The notes below the pieces were generated by a model that made no database searches, was not told the origin of the DNA, and was given only the letters and a program-made list of their open reading frames with translations. The translations under genes were made by a program, and so were the position numbers. 13,477 nucleotides of DNA from Candidatus Woesearchaeota archaeon (lineage in GTDB: Archaea; Nanobdellota; Nanobdellia; SCGC-AAA011-G17; GW2011-AR20): positions 1 through 13,477 of the forward strand of contig JAGVZC010000013.1 in NCBI GenBank assembly GCA_018302885.1, read 5' to 3'. Shown in pieces: positions 1-6,777 of the stretch (position 1 is its first letter; every line of letters begins with the position of its first letter).

Positions 1-199
1 TGTAATAAACTATATCGTATGCTCTGGAAAAGGGATGATAAGAGACAGAGCAAAGATTCCAAAAGAAGCTAGAGATTATGACAAGGATTATTATATAAAT
101 AATCAGGTAATTCCTTGTGTTGAGAAGATATTTGAAATCAAAGGATATACAAAACAGGATTTATTAAGCAAAGAACAAAGAAAATTGGGTGAATTTTGA
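1..199 (+). CDS. polB: DNA polymerase family B, C-terminal end (partial)
   Basis: Reading from base 2, an open frame of 65 codons ends in TGA at 197-199; its 5' part lies outside the window. The residues include YIVCSGKG, then RAKIPKEARDYDKDYYINNQ, then VIPCVEKIFEIKGY. This matches the end of the thumb domain of archaeal family B replicative polymerases, where a Y-D-x-x-Y-Y-I-x-N-Q-[VL]-x-P block followed by a V-E-[KR]-I-[FL] helix is typical. The protein would be a chromosomal replicative or repair polymerase; the exonuclease and polymerase active sites are not visible here. The C-terminus ends KLGEF with no obvious PIP-box sequence. Its stop codon is only 3 nt from the stop of the convergent gene at 203-928. 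The family call is firm; whether it is PolB1, PolB2 or PolB3 cannot be told from this tail. Confidence 0.85.
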   Translation, partial: VINYIVCSGKGMIRDRAKIPKEARDYDKDYYINNQVIPCVEKIFEIKGYTKQDLLSKEQRKLGEF

Positions 200-202
200 A
201 AG

Positions 203-928
203 CTATGCTATTAGTCTTTCTTTTGTAAAATAAATATCTCCTTCTTGAACTTTGTATCTATCTCTTAATTCTTCAAGAAATTGCCTTAAATTTCCTGTGG
301 AAATTTTCGCGCGCACCCCGAGACCAACATTCAAGTTGGATGGACCCATAAGGTAATTCAGGAAAGCCCCGCTAGAGTCGGCAACGAGCCTAGCAACTTT
401 TCCCTTTCTTGGATATGAATAATAAAAGTCTCCTTCCCTAATATCTTGTGTTGGCAATCCTTGTGAAGTATGAAAATTTTTGTTCATCACAAAATCTGTT
501 AAATTAATCCTCTTATCAACCATTAACGTATTTTCGTGCAAACTTTCAGATACTGAAATAAATTCTCCATTTTCAAGTTTATAAAATGAAATTTTTCCTT
601 TATTAAACAGTGCATCAAGATTTTCTCCCCTACAATTTCCTATTGGTGCATGCCTATTATCAAGTATTAAACTTAACTCTTCAGATTCAATATTATTTCC
701 ATTACCATCGTATACCAAGTATTTTTCACTTATTCCACTTATAAGAGTGGAATCTAAAATTAAGGAATCGTTCAGAGTAAGAATCAACGCCCCATTTCCA
801 TGAACAAGTTTTGTTTGATCATGGTAATTATATCCTTTAGCTATAAGACTTTTAGTGATATAATCCTCTGTATTGGGGATGCAAATATAATCATTCTCTG
901 ATGTTGACAAAACTAAAGTCATTTTCAT
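203..928 (-). CDS. Hypothetical protein, candidate DGR target with C-terminal variable region
   Basis: This 241-residue protein is not recognised as a named family. It has no signal peptide, membrane segment or metal-binding cluster. Residues 1-165 read as an ordinary soluble mixed alpha/beta protein. Residues 165-177 (EGDFYYSYPRKGK) lead into an unusual block at 178-207, VAR...ADS...AFLNY...PSN..., closing with LGVRA; residues 208-241 form a helical, charged tail. The block is encoded by DNA strikingly poor in A and rich in G+C compared with codons on both sides. The aromatic-rich lead-in and final G-[VF]-R resemble the C-type-lectin or FGE-like variable domains of diversity-generating retroelement targets, which would make this a ligand-binding protein under accelerated diversification. 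That reading is inference; the reverse transcriptase is not in this window. The start at 928 fits a TATA box 28 nt upstream (leaderless). It converges on polB with 3 nt between stop codons. Confidence 0.8.
   Translation of the reverse strand: MKMTLVLSTSENDYICIPNTEDYITKSLIAKGYNYHDQTKLVHGNGALILTLNDSLILDSTLISGISEKYLVYDGNGNNIESEELSLILDNRHAPIGNCRGENLDALFNKGKISFYKLENGEFISVSESLHENTLMVDKRINLTDFVMNKNFHTSQGLPTQDIREGDFYYSYPRKGKVARLVADSSGAFLNYLMGPSNLNVGLGVRAKISTGNLRQFLEELRDRYKVQEGDIYFTKERLIA
308..397 (-). repeat. Putative DGR variable region (VR) within the 203-928 gene
   Basis: These 90 nt encode residues 178-207. On the coding strand they hold 12 A (13%), 27 T and 51 G+C (57%). The 90 nt just before hold 39 A and the 90 nt just after hold 42 A. 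Only 1 of 30 codons ends in A, against 14 of 30 upstream and 17 of 30 downstream, while G/C-ending codons number 18 of 30 against 6 and 3. Adenine depletion with sharp edges inside one reading frame is what adenine-specific mutagenic retrohoming leaves. Many codons (GTT, GAC, AGC, TTC, TAC, CTT, GGT) could derive from template AAY codons. The 3' end (GGTCTCGGGGTGCGCGCG, coding strand) is GC-rich, as expected of an initiation-of-mutagenic-homing site, and encodes the GLGVRA end. No template repeat was seen in the window, so this stays a candidate. Confidence 0.55.
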
Positions 929-948
929 CTGAAGTGAAGAAATGAATG

Positions 949-956
949 TTTATAAA
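949..956 (-). promoter_or_regulatory. TATA box for the 203-928 gene
   Basis: The palindromic octamer TTTATAAA begins 28 nt upstream of the ATG at 928 on the minus strand. This spacing places the transcription start at or next to the ATG, so the mRNA is probably leaderless; no Shine-Dalgarno sequence is present. It shares the 97-bp divergent gap with the map promoter. Confidence 0.6.
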
Positions 957-972
957 ATTTACTATTCTAAAG

Positions 973-980
973 TTTATAAA
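973..980 (+). promoter_or_regulatory. TATA box for map
   Basis: A second TTTATAAA lies 53 nt before the map ATG. With usual archaeal spacing, transcription would start near 1000-1003 and leave a leader of roughly 25 nt, unlike the leaderless arrangement of the neighbours. Only a weak purine stretch (GAGTG) precedes the ATG. Confidence 0.5.
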
Positions 981-1025
981 ATATTTTGAAAATATAGTTA
1001 ACTTTTTAATCAAAAAAACGAGTGT

Positions 1026-1898
1026 ATGAATATGAAAGACTGGATAAAAGCAGGAGAAATAGCATCTGAAGTTCTTGAATATGGAAAGGGACTGATAAAA
1101 AAAGACAAATCAGTTCTGGAAATAATTGAAAATGTAGAATCTAAAATTTTTCAGCTTGGAGGAAAGCCTGCTTTTCCTGCACAGATTTCTATAAATGAGA
1201 TTGCCGCCCATTATGCACCTGTCAAAGAGGATTTCAGCATCAAAGAGAGTGATATTGTCAAATTGGATGTTGGTGTTCATATTAATGGAGCCATAGGAGA
1301 CAATGCAGTTACGGTGGGAAATAATAAAGAATTAATAGAAGCAAGCAGAGAAGCATTAAATGAGGCAATTAAAATTATTCAGATAGGAACAAAATTAAAG
1401 GACATTGGAAAAGTAATTGACAAGACAATCAGTTCCTATGGATTTAATCCTGTAAAAAATTTAACAGGACATTCAATTGATTTATATGAGCAACATTCCG
1501 GACTAAGCATTCCAAATTATGACAATGGAGATAATTTTAAACTTGAAAAAGGGATTGTGATTGCAATAGAACCTTTTGCAACAACAGGGATAGGGATGAT
1601 TGAGGAAGGAAAGGATTCTGGAATTTTCAAACTAGAAAGAATAAAAAGCGTAAGAACGCAAATAAGCAAGGAAATTCTTGATTTCATTGCTGATGAATAC
1701 AGAACATTGCCATTCACAAAAAGATGGTTGTTGAAGAAATTTCCTGAATTCAAGGTCAATTTTGCTTTGAGAAGTTTGGAAAAAGAAGGGATGATAAGCC
1801 AATACAAACAATTGCCTGAAAAAAGCAAGGGGATTGTAAGCCAGGCAGAACATACTTTGCTGATTGATGACAAGGTAAAAATATTAACCAAAAGATAG
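1026..1898 (+). CDS. map: Methionine aminopeptidase, type II
   Basis: Cytosolic dinuclear metalloprotease that removes the initiator methionine from new proteins. The 290-residue length matches archaeal type II enzymes. The pita-bread fold ligands are all visible: D81 in KLDVGVH, D92 in IGDNAVTV, H149 in TGHSI, E182 in AIEPFAT and E275 in QAEHTLL. The substrate-site histidines are H62 (IAAHYAP) and H157 (EQHSG). The type II helical insertion lies roughly at residues 205-268, between the fourth and fifth ligands, and its FTKRWLLKKFPEFKVNFALR stretch is typical of archaeal MetAP. The start at 1026 is chosen because it gives the expected N-terminus; an in-frame ATG two codons later is an alternative. 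It is transcribed divergently from the 203-928 gene and followed by a gene with its own promoter. Nothing is odd in the sequence. Confidence 0.97.
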   Translation: MNMKDWIKAGEIASEVLEYGKGLIKKDKSVLEIIENVESKIFQLGGKPAFPAQISINEIAAHYAPVKEDFSIKESDIVKLDVGVHINGAIGDNAVTVGNNKELIEASREALNEAIKIIQIGTKLKDIGKVIDKTISSYGFNPVKNLTGHSIDLYEQHSGLSIPNYDNGDNFKLEKGIVIAIEPFATTGIGMIEEGKDSGIFKLERIKSVRTQISKEILDFIADEYRTLPFTKRWLLKKFPEFKVNFALRSLEKEGMISQYKQLPEKSKGIVSQAEHTLLIDDKVKILTKR

Positions 1899-1930
1899 TT
1901 TATTATTTGTGAGTGGTTAAAATAGGAAAA

Positions 1931-1938
1931 TTTATAAA
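1931..1938 (+). promoter_or_regulatory. TATA box for the 1960-2598 gene
   Basis: TTTATAAA begins 29 nt before the ATG at 1960. This predicts a leaderless transcript and supports that start codon. The sequence between the box and the ATG has no ribosome-binding motif. Confidence 0.65.
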
Positions 1939-1959
1939 CTAAGATATTTTTGAGTTTTT

Positions 1960-2598
1960 ATGAGCTCTGGGATTCTTAAAGGAAAATCTGAAACACCTAA
2001 ATTAGTTGAGAATGATAAGTCTGATCTTTATAAAACAATTGTTAAAGGTTTGGACAGAATTGAAAAAGAAGGGGTAGATAGAGTTATACTATCTGTAACA
2101 GAAATTGGACCACAAGATAACGTAGCAAGATTTATTGATGCTGAAGAAACTAATTATTATCCTTTTGGATTATTATTGAAAGATGAACAAAGAATGATGC
2201 TGGAGGGAAAACATTACCAAGTTATAGCGTTGGTTACAGAAGAGGTTATGGGTCAGAAAAGAAATAAGACAAGAGGTGTTGAAGTTTATAATAGAACACA
2301 TTTCCATCCTTTTTTGCCTTATCTAGATAATACTTCTAATTTGGAATATATCTCTAAAGGGGGAGTTTATACAGAAGAAAATGGTTTAGCAAATCTTTGC
2401 CAAGAATTAGATTGGACTCCTGAACTATTTGAAAAAGGATTATTACAAGGTATTAATTGGTATAATGATCAAACAAGAGCATTAATGAAAAATCATACAG
2501 AATTACAAGAAAATTTAAAACAAATTCAAGAAAGAGATTGTAGCCCTATTGAACAAATATTAAAAGAAGTTAGAAAAGTAATTCAAGCTAAAAGATAA
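1960..2598 (+). CDS. Hypothetical soluble protein with helical C-terminus
   Basis: A 212-residue protein of no family I recognise. It has no signal peptide, transmembrane segment or nucleotide-binding motif. Residues about 25-135 look like an alpha/beta domain with hydrophobic strands such as VDRVILSVTEIG and YQVIALVTEEV. A short histidine-bearing strand, NRTHFHPFLPYL, lies near residues 111-122. Residues about 155-212 are predicted to be almost entirely helical, with a coiled-coil-like stretch in ALMKNHTELQENLKQIQER. The start is supported by a TATA box 29 nt upstream. The gene sits between map and a CBS-domain protein on the same strand, but both it and the next gene have TATA elements, so they are probably transcribed separately. 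The codon pattern (A/T-ending) matches the neighbours, so there is no sign of recent transfer. Function unknown. Confidence 0.85.
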   Translation: MSSGILKGKSETPKLVENDKSDLYKTIVKGLDRIEKEGVDRVILSVTEIGPQDNVARFIDAEETNYYPFGLLLKDEQRMMLEGKHYQVIALVTEEVMGQKRNKTRGVEVYNRTHFHPFLPYLDNTSNLEYISKGGVYTEENGLANLCQELDWTPELFEKGLLQGINWYNDQTRALMKNHTELQENLKQIQERDCSPIEQILKEVRKVIQAKR

Positions 2599-2599
2599 T

Positions 2600-2607
2600 T
2601 TTATATA
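2600..2607 (+). promoter_or_regulatory. TATA box for the CBS-domain gene
   Basis: TTTATATA begins 30 nt before the ATG at 2630 and directly follows the stop codon of the upstream gene (2596-2598). The 31-bp gap is almost exactly what a leaderless promoter needs. Confidence 0.6.
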
Positions 2608-2629
2608 TTATGTTTTTCTTAAAAATATC

Positions 2630-3070
2630 ATGGTTGAGACCGTAGACAAAATAATGACAAGAAAAGTTGTTACTTGTTCTCCAGAGACTTCCATTATGGA
2701 TGCCGCTAAAAAAATGAGGAAAAAAACCATCAGCTCTGTGGTGGTTGTTTTGAATAAAAAACCAATTGGAATTGTAACTGAAAGGGATTTCACAAGAAAG
2801 GTTGTTTCTGTCAATTTAGATGCAAAAAAGAACAATGTAAGCAAGATAATGACTTCTCCCGTAATTTCTATTCCCCCAAATACAAATATTTACTATGCAA
2901 ATGAATACATGCAGAAAAAGAAATTCAGAAGGTTCCCTGTTACAAATGAGAAAGGTGAATTGATAGGGATAATAACACAAAGGGATTTGCTTGATTACTT
3001 CACAGCACAAAGAAAGAAGTTTGTCATGGGAAATTTGAGCAAAGAATTAAGAAAAAGCTATCCAATTTAA
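2630..3070 (+). CDS. Two-CBS-domain (Bateman module) protein
   Basis: A 146-residue stand-alone CBS pair. CBS1 spans about residues 5-58 (VDKIMTRKVVTCSPETSIMD through PIGIVTERDF) and CBS2 about residues 69-126 (NVSKIMTSPVISIPPNTNI through LIGIITQRDL). Both repeats keep the M-T-x-x-[VP]-[VI] opening and the G-I-[VI]-T-x-R-D motif, whose threonine and aspartate normally contact the ribose of a bound adenosine nucleotide. Such proteins usually sense AMP, ATP or S-adenosylmethionine and regulate a partner enzyme or channel. No effector domain is attached and the neighbours give no clear partner, so its target is unknown. The 20-residue basic tail (QRKKFVMGNLSKELRKSYPI) lies outside the module. 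It looks full length for the family. The start is supported by the TATA box at 2600-2607. Confidence 0.92.
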   Translation: MVETVDKIMTRKVVTCSPETSIMDAAKKMRKKTISSVVVVLNKKPIGIVTERDFTRKVVSVNLDAKKNNVSKIMTSPVISIPPNTNIYYANEYMQKKKFRRFPVTNEKGELIGIITQRDLLDYFTAQRKKFVMGNLSKELRKSYPI

Positions 3071-3104
3071 TAATTCTGAATAACTAATAGATAATAACGT
3101 AAGA

Positions 3105-3112
3105 TTTATATC
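3105..3112 (+). promoter_or_regulatory. TATA box for the 3134-3523 gene
   Basis: TTTATATC begins 29 nt before the ATG at 3134, again the leaderless spacing. No ribosome-binding site lies between the box and the ATG (last bases AATAGGT). Confidence 0.6.
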
Positions 3113-3133
3113 ATAGATAGATAAATAATAGGT

Positions 3134-3523
3134 ATGGAAGAGGTTAGAAAAAGGGAATCAACATTGGAAGTCCTTAGAAGACTGCAATCACAAAATTTAA
3201 GATCATTATCCGAAAAGAAACATCCTGTTATTTTAAAAGTTGAGGATATACTTGACAATGATAGGCTAGAAAGACTTAATCCACCAAAATCAAAAATTTT
3301 GCCAACAGGAAAACAATCTGAAGCTGTGATGATATTAAATGAAATAAGGGATATAGAAAAACAACTGAAATCCGGCCAGAGCTATTTTGACCATTACTAT
3401 GATTTGAGAAAAAAGGAGGACAAGTTATTAAAATTCTTTGAAGGCACTGAAAACAAAGATTCCTTTTCTGATGAGATTAGGATTAAAGTAAAAGAGATAA
3501 AAAGGAAGTTAGGAAATCTCTAA
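3134..3523 (+). CDS. Small charged helical hypothetical protein
   Basis: A 129-residue protein not matched to any family I know. It is strongly charged and mostly helical: an N-terminal helix (residues 1-28, RKRESTLEVLRRLQSQNLRS), a proline-containing linker around residues 48-60 (LNPPKSKILPTGK), then two or three helices (EAVMILNEIRDIEKQLK and DLRKKEDKLLKFFEG) and a basic end (VKEIKRKLGNL). There are no cysteine clusters, no membrane segment and no signal peptide. The make-up suggests a protein- or nucleic-acid-binding adaptor, but this is only a guess. The promoter 29 nt upstream and normal A/T-rich codon use support a real gene. It converges on the HAD gene, and the two stop codons overlap within CTAA at 3520-3523. 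Confidence 0.75.
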   Translation: MEEVRKRESTLEVLRRLQSQNLRSLSEKKHPVILKVEDILDNDRLERLNPPKSKILPTGKQSEAVMILNEIRDIEKQLKSGQSYFDHYYDLRKKEDKLLKFFEGTENKDSFSDEIRIKVKEIKRKLGNL

Positions 3524-4365
3524 TTAATTATTTCCTTTAATAATTTATTAACATAATTCATTGAATTATCATCTGTTATAATAACATCAAAATTTTTCTT
3601 GTAAATTTCAAGGTGTTCATCTATTTTTTCATTAAGAAATCCAATTTTAATTAAATTAGCATAATCAAAACCATTTATCATTCCAATATCTCCTAAAGAA
3701 TCCCCCAGCAACAAAACATTTTTTCTGTTCTTTATTTCATCAAAGAAAGGGTAATTTTTAACTGAAGTTTCATCTTTGTTCATTACATGAATTATTGGCT
3801 CTTTTACCTTAATCGCATTTCCTTTTTTATTCCATTCAAAAAAATTTGTAATTATATGAATATTCTCGTATAACCTTCTATTCTTTTTCAGTATCATTGG
3901 AATTGCATCCCCCAATCCGCTTGAAGAAAATATAATCAATGGAATACTCTTACTATGCAAGAAATCAAAAAATTCCAGACAGCCTTCTCTAAATTGTATT
4001 TTATTACTTTCAACAACCCTTTCTAAATCTTTTTTGTTTAACCCTGATTTTATTAACAATTCAAAATGGGTTGTCCACCATTCATGCATCTCTTTCTTTT
4101 TTTCTTTCAAAGGAAATTTCAAATCAACTTCAATCGGATGATATTTATTGAATAATTCATGTGATTTCTTTTCATAATAAGAACTTATGGCATTTCCTTC
4201 TCTTAAAAGAGAAATTATTGAAGTGAATTTATTTCCGTTAATAAATGATTTTGTCAATGTCCTGTCAAAATCAGAAATAACATGAAAATTACCCCCTCCT
4301 TTCTTTGATATTTTGCTTTTTATCTCTTCTAATCTTTTAGGATTTGAAATTACAACATATTTCAT
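3520..4365 (-). CDS. HAD-superfamily 5'-nucleotidase, UMPH-1-like
   Basis: A 281-residue haloacid-dehalogenase-type phosphatase resembling the cytosolic pyrimidine 5'-nucleotidase group (UMPH-1, NT5C3-like), which dephosphorylates nucleoside 5'-monophosphates. Motif I is SDFDRTLT, with nucleophile D32 and acid/base D34. Motif II is IIFSSSGLGD, with S147-S149. K197 in HVMNKDE fits the motif III lysine, and motif IV is LLLGDSLGD, with D222 and D226. The cap helices lie between residues about 40 and 130 and include HEWWTTHFELLIKSGL. The spacing FSSSGLGD ... PIIHVMNKD ... GDSLGDIGM closely follows the UMPH-1 family rather than generic HAD phosphatases. Substrate preference is inferred from the family. 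The gene lies 30 bp downstream of cdc48 on the same strand, so it could be co-transcribed, though an AT-rich element in the gap may be its own promoter. Its stop overlaps that of the convergent gene at 3134-3523. Confidence 0.85.
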   Translation of the reverse strand: MKYVVISNPKRLEEIKSKISKKGGGNFHVISDFDRTLTKSFINGNKFTSIISLLREGNAISSYYEKKSHELFNKYHPIEVDLKFPLKEKKKEMHEWWTTHFELLIKSGLNKKDLERVVESNKIQFREGCLEFFDFLHSKSIPLIIFSSSGLGDAIPMILKKNRRLYENIHIITNFFEWNKKGNAIKVKEPIIHVMNKDETSVKNYPFFDEIKNRKNVLLLGDSLGDIGMINGFDYANLIKIGFLNEKIDEHLEIYKKNFDVIITDDNSMNYVNKLLKEIIN

Positions 4366-4382
4366 AAAAAGAATAAATTAAT

Positions 4383-4395
4383 TATATTTAATAAA
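4383..4395 (-). promoter_or_regulatory. Possible TATA element for the HAD gene
   Basis: The 30-bp gap after the cdc48 stop reads TTTATTAAATATA on the minus strand, beginning 30 nt before the HAD ATG at 4365. This fits the leaderless spacing seen for other genes here. The gap is uniformly AT-rich, so the match could be chance. Confidence 0.35.
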
Positions 4396-6777
4396 TTATC
4401 CCATATAACTTGGAATTTCTTTTGTTATTGCTGCTTTTGCCTGCCTCAAATAATTCTCTTCAATTGCCTTGTATTTGTCTATTATTTCTTTTGTAACTGA
4501 AGATTTTACCTTCTTCAATGCCTCTTCAAAGAATTTATTCTTGATTTCTAACTCCTCTATAATTTCTTTTTTTGGTTTTTCCTTAACTTTCTTAACTTTT
4601 TGTTTTCCTTCCTTAATCTCTTCAGAAATTTCTTCTTTAGCTTCTCTTGCTTTAACATTATTCCTTAAAGTTAAGATTCCCGCTTCCCTGCATACTGCTT
4701 CAATATCGGCGCCAGTATACCCCTCTGTTTTTTCTGCAATCTTGTTCAAATCAACATCTTTTGCTAAAGGCATAGGTTTAGTATGAATTTTTAATATTTC
4801 CAATCTTTCTTCTTTTGAAGGAGCACCAACAAAAGATAATCTGTCAAATCTTCCTGGTCTTAGCAAAGCTGGATCAAGAATATCTGGCCTATTAGTAGCC
4901 CCTATAACAACAACATCATTTAATTCCTCCAAACCATCCATCTCGCTCAATAAAGTATTAACAACCCTTTCTGTTACCTGTGAATCATGAGACATTCCTC
5001 TTTTTGGTGCCAGTGAATCAAGCTCATCAAAAAATATAATTGATGGTGAAGCCTGTCTTGCCCTTTCAAATACCTTACGAATACCCTTCTCTGACTCACC
5101 AACAAATTTATTTAATAATTCCGGGCCCCTTACCAGGATAAAATTAGCCTCTGACTCGCCTGCAACTGCTTTTGCCAATAATGTTTTCCCAGTTCCTGGA
5201 GGGCCATAAATCAAAATTCCTTTTGGAGGTCTAACTCCAAGTTTCTTGAATGATTCAGCATACTTCAATGGCCATTCAACAGCTTCCTTTAATTCCTGCT
5301 GTACTTCTTTAGCACCCCCAATATCTTTCCATTTGACATTTGGAGTTTCTATCAAAACTTCCCTCAATGCGCTTGGCCTTACAATTTTCAGTGCTTCCCT
5401 GAAATCACTATCTGTGACTATTAATTTTTCTAAAATTTCCTTTGGAATTTCCTCTGTCTCGCCAAATTTCAAATCAGGCAATACTCTTCTCAAAACATTC
5501 ATTGCTGATTCCTTACATAATGCTGCCAAATCTGCACCAACAAAACCATGGGTTATTTCTGCTATCTTATTCAAATCAACATCTTTTGTCAGTGGCATAT
5601 TTCTCGAATGAATTTTTAGAATATTTAATCTTCCTTCTTTGTTTGGAACTGAAATGGATATTTCCCTATCAAATCTTCCTGGACGCCTTAAAGCCGGATC
5701 CAATGAATTGGGCCTGTTTGTTGCTCCGATAACTACAACTTTCCCCCTTGTCTTAAGGCCATCCATCTGTGTCAGAATCTGGCTAACCATTCTTCTTTCA
5801 AGTTCGCCGTATGTTTCTTCCCTTTTTGGAGCTATAGCATCCAATTCATCAAAGAATATGATTGATGGCGCCTGCTTTTCTGCATTATCAAATATCTCTC
5901 TAACTTTTTTTTCCGACTCCCCATAAAATTTATTTACAATCTCCGGACCATTAACTAAAATGAAATTTGCTTCAACTTCATTTGCAACTGCTTTTGCCAA
6001 TAATGTTTTTCCAGTTCCTGGGGGGCCATGCAATAGAACTCCTTTCGGAGGTTCAATACCAAGCTTATTGAAAATTTCAGGATGTTTCAATGGCAATTCA
6101 ACCATTTCTCTTATTTTTTTAACTTCCTCACTTAAACCGCCTATATCCTCATATGTAACTTCCAGTATTTTTTCCTCTGAAATTTCAACTGCTTTCGGAC
6201 TTAAAGTTACCTGAGTATTTTCTGTTATTATAACTGGCGATTTTGGCATTGTTGACACAACCATAAACCTCAAACCACCAAAACCAAAAGATCCTGGCAA
6301 GTTATCAAACATATCAGATAATGAAAATATATCATCAAAAACAGGAGAATCTGACATTGTTCTTCTTCTTGTTGATCCTCCAGGAACTACAATGTCTCCT
6401 GTTACAACAGATCTTCCAAGCAATGTTTTTTTGAATAAATAGGGATCAGCCCTTACCATAACTCCTGTTTGTGCAGGTGCTATTGTAATGGATTTCGCTT
6501 CTTTTATATCTGCCTTTTTTACATTAACCTGCTCTCCAATGCCTGTCTTTGCATTTCTTCTTAGAATTCCATCCATCCTTATGATATTCTGGCCAACGTC
6601 TGTTGGATATGCCCTATCAACTATCCCCACGGTTGATCTGCTTCCCTGTATTTCTACAACATCTCCGGGATGAACTCCAATATCCTTCATAGTTTGGGAG
6701 TCTATTCTGACTATTCCCTTATATGCTTCTTCCTGCAAAGCTTCCATTACTTTCAGTTTAATTTCTTTCATTTCCAT
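4396..6777 (-). CDS. cdc48: Cdc48/VCP-type AAA+ ATPase (two ATPase rings)
   Basis: A hexameric cytosolic unfoldase that extracts and unfolds proteins, probably feeding the proteasome or remodelling complexes. The 793 residues contain the Cdc48 double-psi barrel (about 5-90), the second N-subdomain (about 98-192), D1 (about 205-470) and D2 (about 478-710). D1 has Walker A GPPGTGKT (251-258), Walker B IIFFDELDA (306-314), sensor-1 GATNRP (351-356) and arginine fingers in LRRPGRFD. D2 has Walker A 525-532, Walker B 580-586, sensor-1 626-631 and LLRPGRFD. All catalytic residues are present, so both rings should hydrolyse ATP. Two oddities: an insertion of roughly 30 residues rich in S, D, F and G (about 136-168) inside the second N-subdomain, and a long K/E-rich segment (about 706-748) near the end of D2. 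The protein ends SYMG, so it lacks a penultimate-Tyr HbYX tail. Its ATG overlaps the stop of the small upstream gene (TAATG). Confidence 0.96.
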   Translation of the reverse strand: MEMKEIKLKVMEALQEEAYKGIVRIDSQTMKDIGVHPGDVVEIQGSRSTVGIVDRAYPTDVGQNIIRMDGILRRNAKTGIGEQVNVKKADIKEAKSITIAPAQTGVMVRADPYLFKKTLLGRSVVTGDIVVPGGSTRRRTMSDSPVFDDIFSLSDMFDNLPGSFGFGGLRFMVVSTMPKSPVIITENTQVTLSPKAVEISEEKILEVTYEDIGGLSEEVKKIREMVELPLKHPEIFNKLGIEPPKGVLLHGPPGTGKTLLAKAVANEVEANFILVNGPEIVNKFYGESEKKVREIFDNAEKQAPSIIFFDELDAIAPKREETYGELERRMVSQILTQMDGLKTRGKVVVIGATNRPNSLDPALRRPGRFDREISISVPNKEGRLNILKIHSRNMPLTKDVDLNKIAEITHGFVGADLAALCKESAMNVLRRVLPDLKFGETEEIPKEILEKLIVTDSDFREALKIVRPSALREVLIETPNVKWKDIGGAKEVQQELKEAVEWPLKYAESFKKLGVRPPKGILIYGPPGTGKTLLAKAVAGESEANFILVRGPELLNKFVGESEKGIRKVFERARQASPSIIFFDELDSLAPKRGMSHDSQVTERVVNTLLSEMDGLEELNDVVVIGATNRPDILDPALLRPGRFDRLSFVGAPSKEERLEILKIHTKPMPLAKDVDLNKIAEKTEGYTGADIEAVCREAGILTLRNNVKAREAKEEISEEIKEGKQKVKKVKEKPKKEIIEELEIKNKFFEEALKKVKSSVTKEIIDKYKAIEENYLRQAKAAITKEIPSYMG

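Noticed and set aside
324..339. Small hairpin CCAAC-ATTCAA-GTTGG inside the putative variable region
   Set aside because: A 5-bp stem lies within coding sequence. It is too short and not placed downstream of the variable region where DGR hairpins are expected, so it is probably chance.
1517..1891. Minus-strand open frames across map
   Set aside because: They lie wholly inside map, whose catalytic residues are all present. Their translations are low-complexity hydrophobic strings typical of the reverse complement of A-rich coding DNA.
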